Of a DNA stretch of 64,000 nt, positions 42,933-51,419 are shown in pieces; position 1 is the stretch's first letter; each line of letters begins with the position of its first letter. This DNA is from JBGSYJ01 sp041748075 (GTDB lineage Bacteria; Acidobacteriota; Thermoanaerobaculia; Gp7-AA8). Position numbers and translations under genes: made by a program. The notes below the pieces were generated by a model, which had not been told where the DNA came from, searched no databases, and saw only the letters and a list, made by a program, of their open reading frames with translations. The stretch spans positions 53,001 through 117,000 of the forward strand of contig JBGTDX010000143.1 of assembly GCA_041748075.1 (NCBI GenBank), written 5' to 3'.

Positions 42933-44068
42933 AAAGCCGTTCACTTCACGGGCGCGCATTCTTCGGCGGCCTGATTCGCGACCACGTCACGGTGACGATG
43001 GCTGGCGAGACGATCGTCGAAGTCGAGGCCGGTCCTCCGCCGGCCAATGCAGAGCGGATCGAAGGAGTCATTCTTCCCGGCTTCATCGACATGCACGTGC
43101 ACGGCGCTGCGGGTGCCGACTTCATGGATGCCGATTCCTCATCCGTTTCCCGAATCACGAACCATCATGTCCGGCACGGAACCACCGCCCTTGCCGCAAC
43201 GACTCTGTCCGCAGCCCCGGCCCATCTGGCTTCGGCCGTGCGGACCATTGCGACCATGGCCGAACTAAGTGTGCCGGGCGGCTCCGAGATTGTCGGAATT
43301 CACCTCGAAGGCCCATTCCTGAGTCCGGCGAAAGCAGGGGCCCAGGACGTCGATTCGCTTCGGCCAGCCGACATTGTCGAAGTCGAGGAGCTGATTCGCA
43401 TGGCACCCGGAATGCGGTGGGTCATGACCCTGGCTCCGGAGATCGACGGCACGGGAACCTTCATCGAAAGATTCCGTGACGAAATGGTGATCTCGATCGG
43501 ACACACCAACGCAACATTCGGCGAAGCGCTCGAAGCGTTCGATCGGGGTGCCAGCCACGTCACGCACCTGTTCAACGCAATGCGGCCCCTGCATCATCGG
43601 GAGCCCGGCGTCATCGGCGCAATTCTGACGACCGAAGACGTTACCGCGGAGCTGATCGCCGACGGCGTGCATGTTCATCCGGCAGTACTGCGCTACTTCA
43701 CGAAAGCCCTGCCGGGCAGAATCTGTCTCGTTACCGATGCTATCCGCGCGTGCGGCATGCCGCATGGCACCTACAGCCTGTATCAGCACCAGGTGACCGT
43801 CGATGATGCGGGCGCCCGACTGCCGAACGGAAACCTGGCCGGGAGCACCCTCACGATGATGCAGGCCGTCTGCAACATGGTGGAGCTTGCGGGACTGCCG
43901 CTCGAGATGATCGTCCCGCTCGCGACCGAGGTTCCCGCGCGGATTCTCGGCGTCGAAGAGCGCAAGGGCCGGCTGGAAGTCGGTTTCGATGCGGACCTGG
44001 TGATCATTTCACGACAACTCGCCCTCGAGCGCGTCTTTGCCCGGGGTGTGGAGGTTGTCGCTGCATGA
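42929..44068 (+). CDS. nagA: N-acetylglucosamine-6-phosphate deacetylase
   Basis: The 379-residue amidohydrolase converts GlcNAc-6-phosphate to glucosamine-6-phosphate. It has LPGFIDMHVHGAAGADFMD (metal site), GIHLEGPFLSPAKAGAQ with the metal-binding Glu, ISIGHTNA, ASHVTHLFNAM, the catalytic Asp in LVTDAIRACG, and the final GRLEVGFDADLVII. It overlaps anmK and nagB by ATGA on both sides, so the four recycling enzymes should be made in fixed proportion from one transcript. Confidence 0.95.
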   Translation: MKSRSLHGRAFFGGLIRDHVTVTMAGETIVEVEAGPPPANAERIEGVILPGFIDMHVHGAAGADFMDADSSSVSRITNHHVRHGTTALAATTLSAAPAHLASAVRTIATMAELSVPGGSEIVGIHLEGPFLSPAKAGAQDVDSLRPADIVEVEELIRMAPGMRWVMTLAPEIDGTGTFIERFRDEMVISIGHTNATFGEALEAFDRGASHVTHLFNAMRPLHHREPGVIGAILTTEDVTAELIADGVHVHPAVLRYFTKALPGRICLVTDAIRACGMPHGTYSLYQHQVTVDDAGARLPNGNLAGSTLTMMQAVCNMVELAGLPLEMIVPLATEVPARILGVEERKGRLEVGFDADLVIISRQLALERVFARGVEVVAA

Positions 44069-44814
44069 AATGGGAGATCGTCGAGAACTACCAGGCGCTC
44101 TCGGCCTTCGCGGGACGACTGCTGCTGGATGCAATCCGGCAACATCCGGCAATCATCCTCGGGCTGCCGACCGGACGAACGCCCGAAGGCATGTATGAGT
44201 ACATCGTCGAGGAATGCGGGCGCGAATATCGCTGCTTCAACGCCGCCCGGACGTTCAACCTCGACGAGTATGTCGGCATCCCTCCTTCACATCCCGGAAG
44301 CTATTACACGTACATGCGCCACCACCTGTTCGATCACGTCGATATCCGCGAGAGCAACATCCACATCCCTGACGGTTCAGCACCGGATCTCGAGCTCGAA
44401 TGCAGGCGTTACGAAATGGAGCTCGCACAGGCCGGTGGCCTCGATCTGACCGTCCTCGGTCTGGGACGGAACGGACACATCGGATTCAACGAGCCAGGAA
44501 CGCCCTTCGACTCGCGGACCCGCGTGGTGGGACTGACAGAAAGCACGCGCCGCGCAAATGCTCCAGAGTTTCAGGCCGGTCACGTACCGACTCGAGCAAT
44601 CACGATCGGCATAGAGACGATTCTGGACTCGAAACGCATCGTGCTATTCGCAAGCGGCAGGGAGAAAGCCGCGATCGTACGACGCTTCGCCACCGAAGAG
44701 CCCAGCGAAATGCTGCCCGCCTCCGCGTTGCGCGGACATCCCGACGTCACCGTAGTCGTCGACCAGAAAGCCGCGGAACTGATCGAGGAGCTCCCGGGTG
44801 TCGGTCGTCCGTAA
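44065..44814 (+). CDS. nagB: Glucosamine-6-phosphate deaminase
   Basis: The 249-residue enzyme turns glucosamine-6-phosphate into fructose-6-phosphate and ammonia, linking wall recycling to glycolysis. Motifs are LGLPTGRTPEGMYEYI near residue 32, FNLDEYVGIPPSHPGSYYTYM, the catalytic GLGRNGHIGFNEPGTPF, and TRAITIGIETILDSKRIVLF. Length is typical. It is the last enzyme of the MurQ-AnmK-NagA-NagB set and is followed after 58 bases by an EEP-family gene on the same strand. Confidence 0.95.
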   Translation: MKWEIVENYQALSAFAGRLLLDAIRQHPAIILGLPTGRTPEGMYEYIVEECGREYRCFNAARTFNLDEYVGIPPSHPGSYYTYMRHHLFDHVDIRESNIHIPDGSAPDLELECRRYEMELAQAGGLDLTVLGLGRNGHIGFNEPGTPFDSRTRVVGLTESTRRANAPEFQAGHVPTRAITIGIETILDSKRIVLFASGREKAAIVRRFATEEPSEMLPASALRGHPDVTVVVDQKAAELIEELPGVGRP

Positions 44815-44872
44815 CCGGTGACCGACTACAGAAGACGCTCCCACGGCACCATTCTCGCTTCTGCCGGACTGA

Positions 44873-45859
44873 ATGCCGAATCCTGAAGAAGCGCTGCGAC
44901 GGAGAAGTCTGCCTCGCCGCGTCGCAAGCTGGGTCGCGATCCTCATCGCGGTCGTCTTCATTTACCGGGTGGCGACCGTCTACGTCGTGCGGCCGGAAGC
45001 ATGCGCTCCTCCCGAACGTCCGGCCCGTCCGCTCGTCGACGACTCCCGCGACGGCCGCGAGGCCAGATACCCGCCGCGAAGCATGGAGACCGAGCTCACC
45101 GTGGTGACCTACAACATTCAGGGCCATGGGGGCCTGCTGAATTCGAATCACATGAAGGAAGTCGCCGAAGTGATCCGGCAAGTGGATGCAGACGTGGTGG
45201 GACTGCAGGAGATTCACCGCGGCACATGGCAGTCGCGGTTCCTGGATCAAGCCGCTGAGCTCGCGACACAGACTGGAAGGAACGTGGTCTTCGGGCGCAG
45301 CTTCGATTCTTATGGCGGCAGCTACGGGAATGCCGTTCTTTCGCGGAGCAGGATTCCAGGATCGAGGGTGCACCATCTCCCCGGTCGGGGAGAACCGCGA
45401 TCTCTACTCGAGGCGACCGTGATCCTGAACGGAGCTCCGGTCAATGTCTACGTCACGCACCTGACTGCCTGGGGCAGGTTCCAGCGTGCTTCACGAGCCG
45501 CGCAGATTGCCTGTATCGCTGAGATCATCGAACGTTCGGAACATCCGTTCGTTCTGCTCGGCGACTTCAACACGACGCCGGGAAATCCGGAGATCACACC
45601 GCTGACCGCCAGTCCTCTGGTGCGGCAGGCCGTGAATCCCTCGGCGGCCACACACATCCTCACGCAACAACATCTCGATTACATTTTCCCCGACTCCGGC
45701 TGGGACGTGCTGCATGCGAACGTCCTGACCTCGGGGCCTTCCGACCACTGGCCGGTAGTTGCCCGTCTGGTGACCCGAATTCGATCGAACACCACGCAAG
45801 CGACGGATAATCTGACGTCCCGACAGCTGGACGCTGCGGGACAGGGGGACAGGAAATGA
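44873..45859 (+). CDS. Endonuclease/exonuclease/phosphatase-family protein, membrane-anchored
   Basis: The 328-residue protein has an N-terminal membrane helix (VASWVAILIAVVFIYRVATV, residues 17-37), then an EEP-fold catalytic domain facing outward. Its motifs are VVTYNIQGHGG, VVGLQEIHRG (metal Glu), YVTHLTAW, VLLGDFNTTPGNPEI and the final SDHWPVVA with the catalytic Asp-His. Relatives include sphingomyelinase-like and nuclease enzymes. The next gene, overlapped by ATGA, encodes a PLD-type cardiolipin synthase, so a phospholipid substrate is a reasonable guess. No ribosome site is visible. Confidence 0.85.
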   Translation: MPNPEEALRRRSLPRRVASWVAILIAVVFIYRVATVYVVRPEACAPPERPARPLVDDSRDGREARYPPRSMETELTVVTYNIQGHGGLLNSNHMKEVAEVIRQVDADVVGLQEIHRGTWQSRFLDQAAELATQTGRNVVFGRSFDSYGGSYGNAVLSRSRIPGSRVHHLPGRGEPRSLLEATVILNGAPVNVYVTHLTAWGRFQRASRAAQIACIAEIIERSEHPFVLLGDFNTTPGNPEITPLTASPLVRQAVNPSAATHILTQQHLDYIFPDSGWDVLHANVLTSGPSDHWPVVARLVTRIRSNTTQATDNLTSRQLDAAGQGDRK

Positions 45860-47172
45860 ATCCGAGAAAATACTTTGGAATCGAAAAGGTTCGAGGAACG
45901 ACGCACATCTCGGTCCCGCTGGTTCTCTTCGTCTTCCTCGTCGTCGTCCTGTTTGCGCTCGTGGTGATCGTCTGGTCCGTCAAGAAGAAGCCGGATCCCG
46001 AGTTTCATGTCACCAGTCGTGGCGGCATGGTGGATCTATTGCCATCGGTTGCAGGGCTCACGCATGGTTCCGTCCTGAGCGGTAATCGCGTCGAGGTTCT
46101 CCAGGATGGGAAATACTTCGATGCGATGCTGGCGGACATCGCCTCAGCGAAGCAGAGCGTTCACTTCGAGACATTCCTGTGGCACGAAGGACTGATCGGC
46201 CGGAAGCTCGCGCAGGCGTTTGCAGACAGCGCGCGCCGGGGCGTGGAGGTTCGCGTACTTCTGGATGCATCGGGAACGCGTCCCATGGAGGATGAGGTCG
46301 AGCAGTTGATGAAAGACGCGGGCTGCCAGGTGGAAAAGTTTCACACATTCACGCTGGGAAATCTGGGAAGGATCAACAATCGGACGCACCGCAAAATCAC
46401 CGTCATCGACGGTCGAATCGGATATACCGGCGGCCACGGCATCGCGGACGAATGGACAGGCTCCGCCCGCAACAACAAAGAATACCGTGACACTGCCGTA
46501 CGCCTTCAGGGGCCCATCGTCAACAAACTGCAATCCGCTTTTTCCGAGAACTGGGTTCAGGAAACGGGGGAAGCATTCACGGGCGAGAAGTTCTTCCCGG
46601 ACCTCCAGGGAGCCGGACCCACGGATGCGCACCTGGCATATGTAACCCCTTCGGGTGCAGGATCCGCCGTCGAGATCCTCTACTACCTTTCCATCATCGC
46701 CGCCGAGCGCGAAGTCATCATCCAGAATCCTTACTTCCTTCCGGATTCATCAATGATTCAGGTTCTTGGCGAAGCGGTGGCCCGCGGAATTTCAGTCTCC
46801 GTGATGCTTCCTTCGGCCGACGCGACCGATAACGCTCTGGTTCAGCACGCGAGTCATCATCGCTTCGAAGAACTGCTGGAACGCGGGGTTCGTATCTTCG
46901 AGTACGACAAAACGCTGCTGCATCAGAAAGTCATCATCGTCGACGGCATCTGGTCCGCCGTCGGCTCGACGAACTTCGACGACCGGTCGCTGGAGATCAA
47001 CGATGAAGTGAGCGTCGGGATCCTGGATCGCGCGATCGCCACAGAGCTGAAGCGGGCCTACGAAGAAGATCTGCGCCATTCTCGCGAGCTCGAGCTCCAC
47101 GCATGGCGCAAGCGCGGAATATGGCACCGGATGATGGACCGCATTGCCCATCTGGGGAACGAGCAGTTATGA
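45856..47172 (+). CDS. Cardiolipin synthase-like phospholipase D protein
   Basis: The 438-residue protein has one N-terminal membrane helix (VPLVLFVFLVVVLFALVVIV, residues 17-38) and two PLD catalytic motifs: NRTHRKITVIDGRIGYTGG near 178 and TLLHQKVIIVDGIWSAVGSTNFDDRSLE near 355 (HXKX4D each). This is the layout of ClsB-type cardiolipin synthases, which join phosphatidylglycerol molecules or use other phosphatidyl donors. It overlaps the EEP gene by ATGA, so the two enzymes probably act on related lipids. The classical two-helix ClsA N-terminus is absent. Confidence 0.88.
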   Translation: MNPRKYFGIEKVRGTTHISVPLVLFVFLVVVLFALVVIVWSVKKKPDPEFHVTSRGGMVDLLPSVAGLTHGSVLSGNRVEVLQDGKYFDAMLADIASAKQSVHFETFLWHEGLIGRKLAQAFADSARRGVEVRVLLDASGTRPMEDEVEQLMKDAGCQVEKFHTFTLGNLGRINNRTHRKITVIDGRIGYTGGHGIADEWTGSARNNKEYRDTAVRLQGPIVNKLQSAFSENWVQETGEAFTGEKFFPDLQGAGPTDAHLAYVTPSGAGSAVEILYYLSIIAAEREVIIQNPYFLPDSSMIQVLGEAVARGISVSVMLPSADATDNALVQHASHHRFEELLERGVRIFEYDKTLLHQKVIIVDGIWSAVGSTNFDDRSLEINDEVSVGILDRAIATELKRAYEEDLRHSRELELHAWRKRGIWHRMMDRIAHLGNEQL

Positions 47173-47242
47173 ATGAGGCCGGTTGGCTGGCTACTCTCAT
47201 TGTTGCTCCCCACCCCTCTGTCGCTATACTCCCCCCTTCATC

Positions 47243-48112
47243 ATGAGCCTTGCGTTCGGGGACAGCGCACGATGGTCAGTCGTCACGCTCCAGGAGAGCG
47301 ATGCGGGACGCGTGCTCGAATACCTCGGACGCAATCCTCTGATGAACGTCTACCTCATCTCCCGGATTCGTGACGATGGCATCGTGGCGAACAGCACTAC
47401 TGAGGTACGACGTAACGGAGAAACCGTCTGCGTGGCTACCCTCGGCTCCAACATCGTCCTCGCATCACAGCCGCCGCGGAACTCCGAGAGTCTCGGGCCG
47501 GCAATGTCCATACTCGCCGAGCGGATCACTGCGAGAGGCATTCCGGTCCGCGCAATCGTCTCGGAAAGCGAGCTGGTCGAGCACCTGTGGCGTCATCTTG
47601 CCTCGAAAGTCGATCCCCCCACGGTGGTCCGGCTCAATCAACCGGTCTATGCGCTCCACCGCAAGCCTGCAGACATGTTTTCCGGACTCTCCAACGTCCG
47701 CTTTTCCACCCTGGCGGATCTCGACGAGTTGGTCCCCGCCTGCGCGGCAATGCACAACGAAGAAGTCGGGATCGATCCACTGGAGCGGGATGCCTTCGGC
47801 TATCGAGAACGGATCAGGGAGCTCATTCTCGGCGGACGGTCACTCATCCTGCGCAGGGAATCCCAAATTGCCTTCAAGTGTGAGCTCTCAGCGGTGACCG
47901 CCTCGGCCGTGCAGATCATGGGAGTCTGGACCGCACCCGCGCTCCGACACCATGGACTCGCGAAGCTCGCGCTGCGGGAAGTCTGCGGACACCTGCTTCA
48001 GCAGGGCAGGAGCATCACACTTTTTGTAAACGACTTCAATGAACCGGCCATCCGCCTCTACCGGTCTCTCGGTTTCGAACAGATCGGAACGAACCGCGCT
48101 CTGATCTGGTAA
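47243..48112 (+). CDS. GNAT-family acetyltransferase with DUF4081-like N-terminal domain
   Basis: This is a 289-residue protein. The first half (about 15-140: GRVLEYLGRNPLMNVYLISR, with a variable loop) resembles DUF4081, a degenerate GNAT half. The C-terminal half is an active-looking GNAT domain with the acetyl-CoA loop VWTAPALRHHGLAKLAL and the end motif NEPAIRLYRSLGFEQIG. The substrate is unknown. The ATG at 47243 is preferred; TATACT lies 12 bases upstream (47225-47230) with TTGCTC at a 16-bp spacer, and no ribosome site exists. Confidence 0.8.
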   Translation: MSLAFGDSARWSVVTLQESDAGRVLEYLGRNPLMNVYLISRIRDDGIVANSTTEVRRNGETVCVATLGSNIVLASQPPRNSESLGPAMSILAERITARGIPVRAIVSESELVEHLWRHLASKVDPPTVVRLNQPVYALHRKPADMFSGLSNVRFSTLADLDELVPACAAMHNEEVGIDPLERDAFGYRERIRELILGGRSLILRRESQIAFKCELSAVTASAVQIMGVWTAPALRHHGLAKLALREVCGHLLQQGRSITLFVNDFNEPAIRLYRSLGFEQIGTNRALIW

Positions 48113-48145
48113 TCCCCCGTGCGACCGGTTCTGGGAGACCCCTGA

Positions 48146-48190
48146 ACCCACAACCCAGAACCCACAACCCAGGACCCAGAACCCAGAACC
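48146..48190. repeat. ACCCAGA/ACCCACA heptad array
   Basis: Six tandem 7-bp units (ACCCACA, ACCCAGA, ACCCACA, ACCCAGG, ACCCAGA, ACCCAGA) are followed by a G-rich tail. It lies in the GNAT-csp gap; the inverse word GGTTCTGGG occurs just before it, allowing a hairpin. Confidence 0.85.
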
Positions 48191-48304
48191 GGGCGGGGCG
48201 GGGGAAGGGGGCGCAATCTTTGCAGAATCGGCAACGTGCCGGGCGCAACAGCGCGGCGAGATCACCGCGGGAGGACCAGCCCGCAAATGGAGGGACGGTC
48301 ACAG

Positions 48305-48517
48305 ATGTCAGAAATAGGCGTAGTCAAATGGTTCAACAACGACAAAGGATTTGGCTTCATCACCCGGGATGGCGGGGAGGATGTATTCGTCCACCACACA
48401 GCCATCGTCAACCAGAGCGGCTACCGCTCCCTCAACGAAGGTGACCGCGTCGAGTTCGACCTCAAGCAGGGACCCAAGGGTCTCCAGGCCGAAAACGTCC
48501 GGAAAGCAGAAGAGTAG
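48305..48517 (+). CDS. Cold-shock domain protein
   Basis: The 70-residue single-stranded nucleic-acid-binding protein of the CspA family has both RNP motifs: GVVKWFNNDKGFGFIT and DVFVHHTAIV. It ends LQAENVRKAEE as usual. The ATG at 48305 is the family start; GGAGGG lies about 11 bases upstream, further than usual. A perfect 11-bp stem-loop follows 17 bases after the stop and probably ends transcription. Confidence 0.95.
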   Translation: MSEIGVVKWFNNDKGFGFITRDGGEDVFVHHTAIVNQSGYRSLNEGDRVEFDLKQGPKGLQAENVRKAEE

Positions 48518-48534
48518 TCCCAGCAAGCCCGGCG

Positions 48535-48564
48535 CCGCAACCTTCGGCGTTCTGAAGGTTGCGG
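48535..48564. terminator. Perfect 11-bp hairpin between convergent genes
   Basis: CCGCAACCTTC pairs exactly with GAAGGTTGCGG around an 8-base loop. It lacks a T-run, so it may protect 3' ends or act as a bidirectional terminator. Confidence 0.6.
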
Positions 48565-48577
48565 CAACTGGACAGCC

Positions 48578-48754
48578 TCAACCCTCTTCGGATTCGGATC
48601 GCGTCACAAGGATCGCTCCGAGCATTCCTCCGATCGCCAGTGCCGGGAGGAACTCCCCTTCTCCCCTGAGCACGAACAGAGCCGCAGCGATTCCACCACT
48701 CACGATAATCAACACACGCAGGGTCACGTCCTGCCATACAAAACGGGGCTTCAT
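48578..48754 (-). CDS. Small two-helix membrane protein (58 aa)
   Basis: The short frame begins MKPRFVWQDVTLR, with GAGGTG about 5 bases upstream of the ATG. It encodes two hydrophobic helices, LRVLIIVSGGIAAALFVL and FLPALAIGGMLGAILV, separated by a charged REGEGE-like turn, and ends RSESEEG. Codon bias matches the surroundings. It is convergent with the cold-shock gene. The family is unknown; it resembles small membrane-regulator or toxin-like peptides only in size. Confidence 0.6.
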   Translation of the reverse strand: MKPRFVWQDVTLRVLIIVSGGIAAALFVLRGEGEFLPALAIGGMLGAILVTRSESEEG

Positions 48755-48825
48755 CTCACACCTCGACCTTGGACAAGTTCTTGTCGAAGAGAAGCGTCCT
48801 GCCTGCCGGCGAATTCCAGAGACGC

Positions 48826-50805
48826 CTACATCCGGGCGGGGACCGGCACTCCGATCAGACTCAGCGCGCGGTGCATCGTCTGTCGGAACACTTCGGCGCA
48901 GGCCGCTCGTCGCTGGCGCTCCGCGGGATCCGTCTCATTGAGGATCGGGAATTTGTGGTAGAACGAGTTGAAGCGCTGAGCAAGCTCGAGAAGGTGGTGG
49001 GTCAGGATCGAAAGCTCCAGGGCGTCGACGGCACGCCGCACCGCGCCAGGGGTCTCCGCGCTCATCCGCACGATCTCCCACATCTCGTCGGCCATCTCTC
49101 CCCCGATGGTCAACTGGTCGATCGAAGCATCATCCACCATGGGATCGACGCCTCGCTCCGTCATCCGGCGGAAAATGTTTTCCGCCCGGACCGTGGAGTA
49201 TTGAAGGTACGGCCCCGAGTCTCCTTCGAACGTCAGCGCCTCGTTGAAGTCGAAAGCGATGACCTTGTTGCGTCCGTACTTGAGCATGAAATAGCGCAGC
49301 GCTCCAACGGCGATCTCTTTGCCCAGGGCGGCCGTATCGAAGCCTGCTTCGCCCGCGTCCTTCCCTTCTCCACTGAGACCTGAAGTGATCGCCTCGGTAG
49401 CCTTTGCCTCCATGGCATCAAGCAGGTCGTCAGCCTTGACGCCCAGTCCCTTCCGGCCCGACATCTCGAGGAACGCCCTGGACGCATCCTCATCCCGAAC
49501 ATTCATTCCGAGGGTCCGGGCCGTCTCCGGCGTGAGCGCCACCATCTCGTAGGAGAAGTGGATCGACCGGGAGGCCTCCTCCGTAAACCCGAGCAGGCGA
49601 AGCCCTTCGCGCACGATCTTCTGCAGGTAGGCCTGCCGGATGTCGATCACGTTGTAGACGGTATCCGCGCCGCCGAAACGCGGCGCATCGGGGTGCAGAT
49701 CGGACTTGCTGGTGGTCTCCCAGAGCACCTTTCCATCCGGATATCGGAGAAACTCCCGATATCCGAAGTTTCGCTCGAGCAGCCCGAACTTCCACAGCTG
49801 GTACGCGATGTCTTTTCCGACGTAGGTTACGGTTCCATTGGATCGCACGAGGATCTTGTCGGGCTCTTCCAGACCTTCGAACTCGGGAGAGTCGGAGAGC
49901 TTCATGACCCAGCAGCCTGCGTGTTTTCCCTCGGTCTCGTAAATTGTCGCGTTCGAGGCTTTGAGCAACTCGAACGCACGGTCCCAGAAGTGCAGCTCGA
50001 GGATGTCGCTCTCTTTGGTCAGGACGTCGTAGATGATGTCCAGACGACGGGCGGTCTCGACGTGATGCCGCACGATGGCTTCGGCAATCAACGCGGCAAG
50101 CCCTGCCGTCGGCCCCTCTCTTTTTTCGATCAGGTGAAGCGTTTCACGCCGCCATTCCAGCGCTTCCGGATTGGACTCGTACATCGCGCCTGTCCGCGCG
50201 TACAGATCCCAGCAGTAGAAGTCGAACCTCTGTTCTCGATCGGCAATTCTCTCTCTGACGAAGTCCTCGCCCACGCCGAGAATCCTTTCGAATCCGACCA
50301 CGACGTCGGCCACCTGGACTCCTGTGTCATCGATGTAATTCTGTGTCTCGACGGTGTAGCCGAGCCAGCGAAGGCATCTGACGAGCGTGTCACCCAGCAC
50401 GGCGTTACGGAGATGTCCGATATGCGCAGCCTTGTTGGGATTGATGTTCGTGTGTTCGACGATGATGCGATCCCGAGCGGGCGGGGGCGGCAGCATCACG
50501 GACCGGAGGTGAGCGGCGGTAAAGCTCCCGCGATCGATCCTGAAGTTCAGATAGCCGGCGCCTTCCACACTCGCGCCGCGCACCAGTGGAGGCAGGTCGA
50601 GCTTCTCGAGTAATGATTCGGCGATCTGACGGGGCGGCTTCTTGAGCGCACGCGCCAGCTCCAAAGCGAGCGGAGTCGCCAGGTCGCCCATCGCGAGCCG
50701 GGGCGGGGCCTGCAGGACCACCCGATCCACCGCATGACCATAGAGGGTGAGAACCCTGTCTTTCAAAGCCTGGGAGATACGTTCTGAAATCTCTTCGAGA
50801 ATCAT
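48826..50805 (-). CDS. argS: Arginyl-tRNA synthetase
   Basis: The 659-residue class I synthetase has an N-terminal Add1 domain (1-110), the catalytic core with the HIGH motif in NPNKAAHIGHLRNAVLGD near residue 130, the KMSKS-like loop in MSGRKGLGVKADDLLDAME, and the C-terminal DALR anticodon-binding domain (from the SGPYLQYSTVRAENIFRR block to VPVPARM). ATG at 50805 overlaps the stop of the histidine phosphatase gene (ATGA). The order gpmI, phosphatase, argS on one transcript, all with ATGA overlaps, points to tight coupling. Confidence 0.95.
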   Translation of the reverse strand: MILEEISERISQALKDRVLTLYGHAVDRVVLQAPPRLAMGDLATPLALELARALKKPPRQIAESLLEKLDLPPLVRGASVEGAGYLNFRIDRGSFTAAHLRSVMLPPPPARDRIIVEHTNINPNKAAHIGHLRNAVLGDTLVRCLRWLGYTVETQNYIDDTGVQVADVVVGFERILGVGEDFVRERIADREQRFDFYCWDLYARTGAMYESNPEALEWRRETLHLIEKREGPTAGLAALIAEAIVRHHVETARRLDIIYDVLTKESDILELHFWDRAFELLKASNATIYETEGKHAGCWVMKLSDSPEFEGLEEPDKILVRSNGTVTYVGKDIAYQLWKFGLLERNFGYREFLRYPDGKVLWETTSKSDLHPDAPRFGGADTVYNVIDIRQAYLQKIVREGLRLLGFTEEASRSIHFSYEMVALTPETARTLGMNVRDEDASRAFLEMSGRKGLGVKADDLLDAMEAKATEAITSGLSGEGKDAGEAGFDTAALGKEIAVGALRYFMLKYGRNKVIAFDFNEALTFEGDSGPYLQYSTVRAENIFRRMTERGVDPMVDDASIDQLTIGGEMADEMWEIVRMSAETPGAVRRAVDALELSILTHHLLELAQRFNSFYHKFPILNETDPAERQRRAACAEVFRQTMHRALSLIGVPVPARM

Positions 50806-51419
50806 TCGCCGCCTTCCAGGCTCCAGTGAGTGGTGTCGTTCCAGCGCTGCAGTACGTAGCGATTGGCGCGTCGCTCGAACACATTGATTGCCGCATTGTC
50901 CTGAGCGAAACTGCGCGCGCTCTCGAGAGGCAACTGCAACAGGTTCGTCGCGGCGATGCGGATGGCGGTACCGTGGGAAACCACTACGGGTATCGCCTCT
51001 TTCGCCGCCTCGATCTCGGCAAAGGCGCGCTGCATCCTCTGCATAACGTCGAAATACGATTCGCCGTCGGGACAGGCCAGCCGAGGATCCGCAGCCCATC
51101 GTTTGTAGAAATCCGCCTCATCTTGTCGGACGGTCATGAACGGTACACCCTCCCAGCGACCGCAATTCATCTCCCGCAGGTCCGCGAGCTGGCGAACCTC
51201 GAGCCCGAGCCTGGAAGCGATCGCCTCCGCCGTCGCAACGGCTCTCGGCAGCGTCGAACAGAACACCGCAGTCGGGCCGAAGCCCACCAGCCGCCGCGCC
51301 ACTCCTTCGACCTGCTCAGCGCCCCGATCCGACAGACCGCTGTCGCTCCACCCCTGCGTGATTCCCTGCGAGTTGTGGGTCGTCTCGCCATGGCGGACGA
51401 GTATCAACCGCTCGATCAT
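50802..51419 (-). CDS. Histidine phosphatase (phosphoglycerate mutase-like)
   Basis: The 205-residue protein of the cofactor-dependent mutase/phosphatase superfamily has LILVRHGETTHNSQGITQGW at the N-terminus (catalytic RHG), LSDRGAEQVEGVA, LREMNCGRWEG and the second His in VVSHGTAIRIAATNLL. Size and motifs fit broad-specificity phosphatases such as the alpha-ribazole phosphatase group; a true mutase is unlikely because an independent mutase is encoded next door. It overlaps gpmI (ATGA) and argS (ATGA). Confidence 0.88.
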   Translation of the reverse strand: MIERLILVRHGETTHNSQGITQGWSDSGLSDRGAEQVEGVARRLVGFGPTAVFCSTLPRAVATAEAIASRLGLEVRQLADLREMNCGRWEGVPFMTVRQDEADFYKRWAADPRLACPDGESYFDVMQRMQRAFAEIEAAKEAIPVVVSHGTAIRIAATNLLQLPLESARSFAQDNAAINVFERRANRYVLQRWNDTTHWSLEGGE

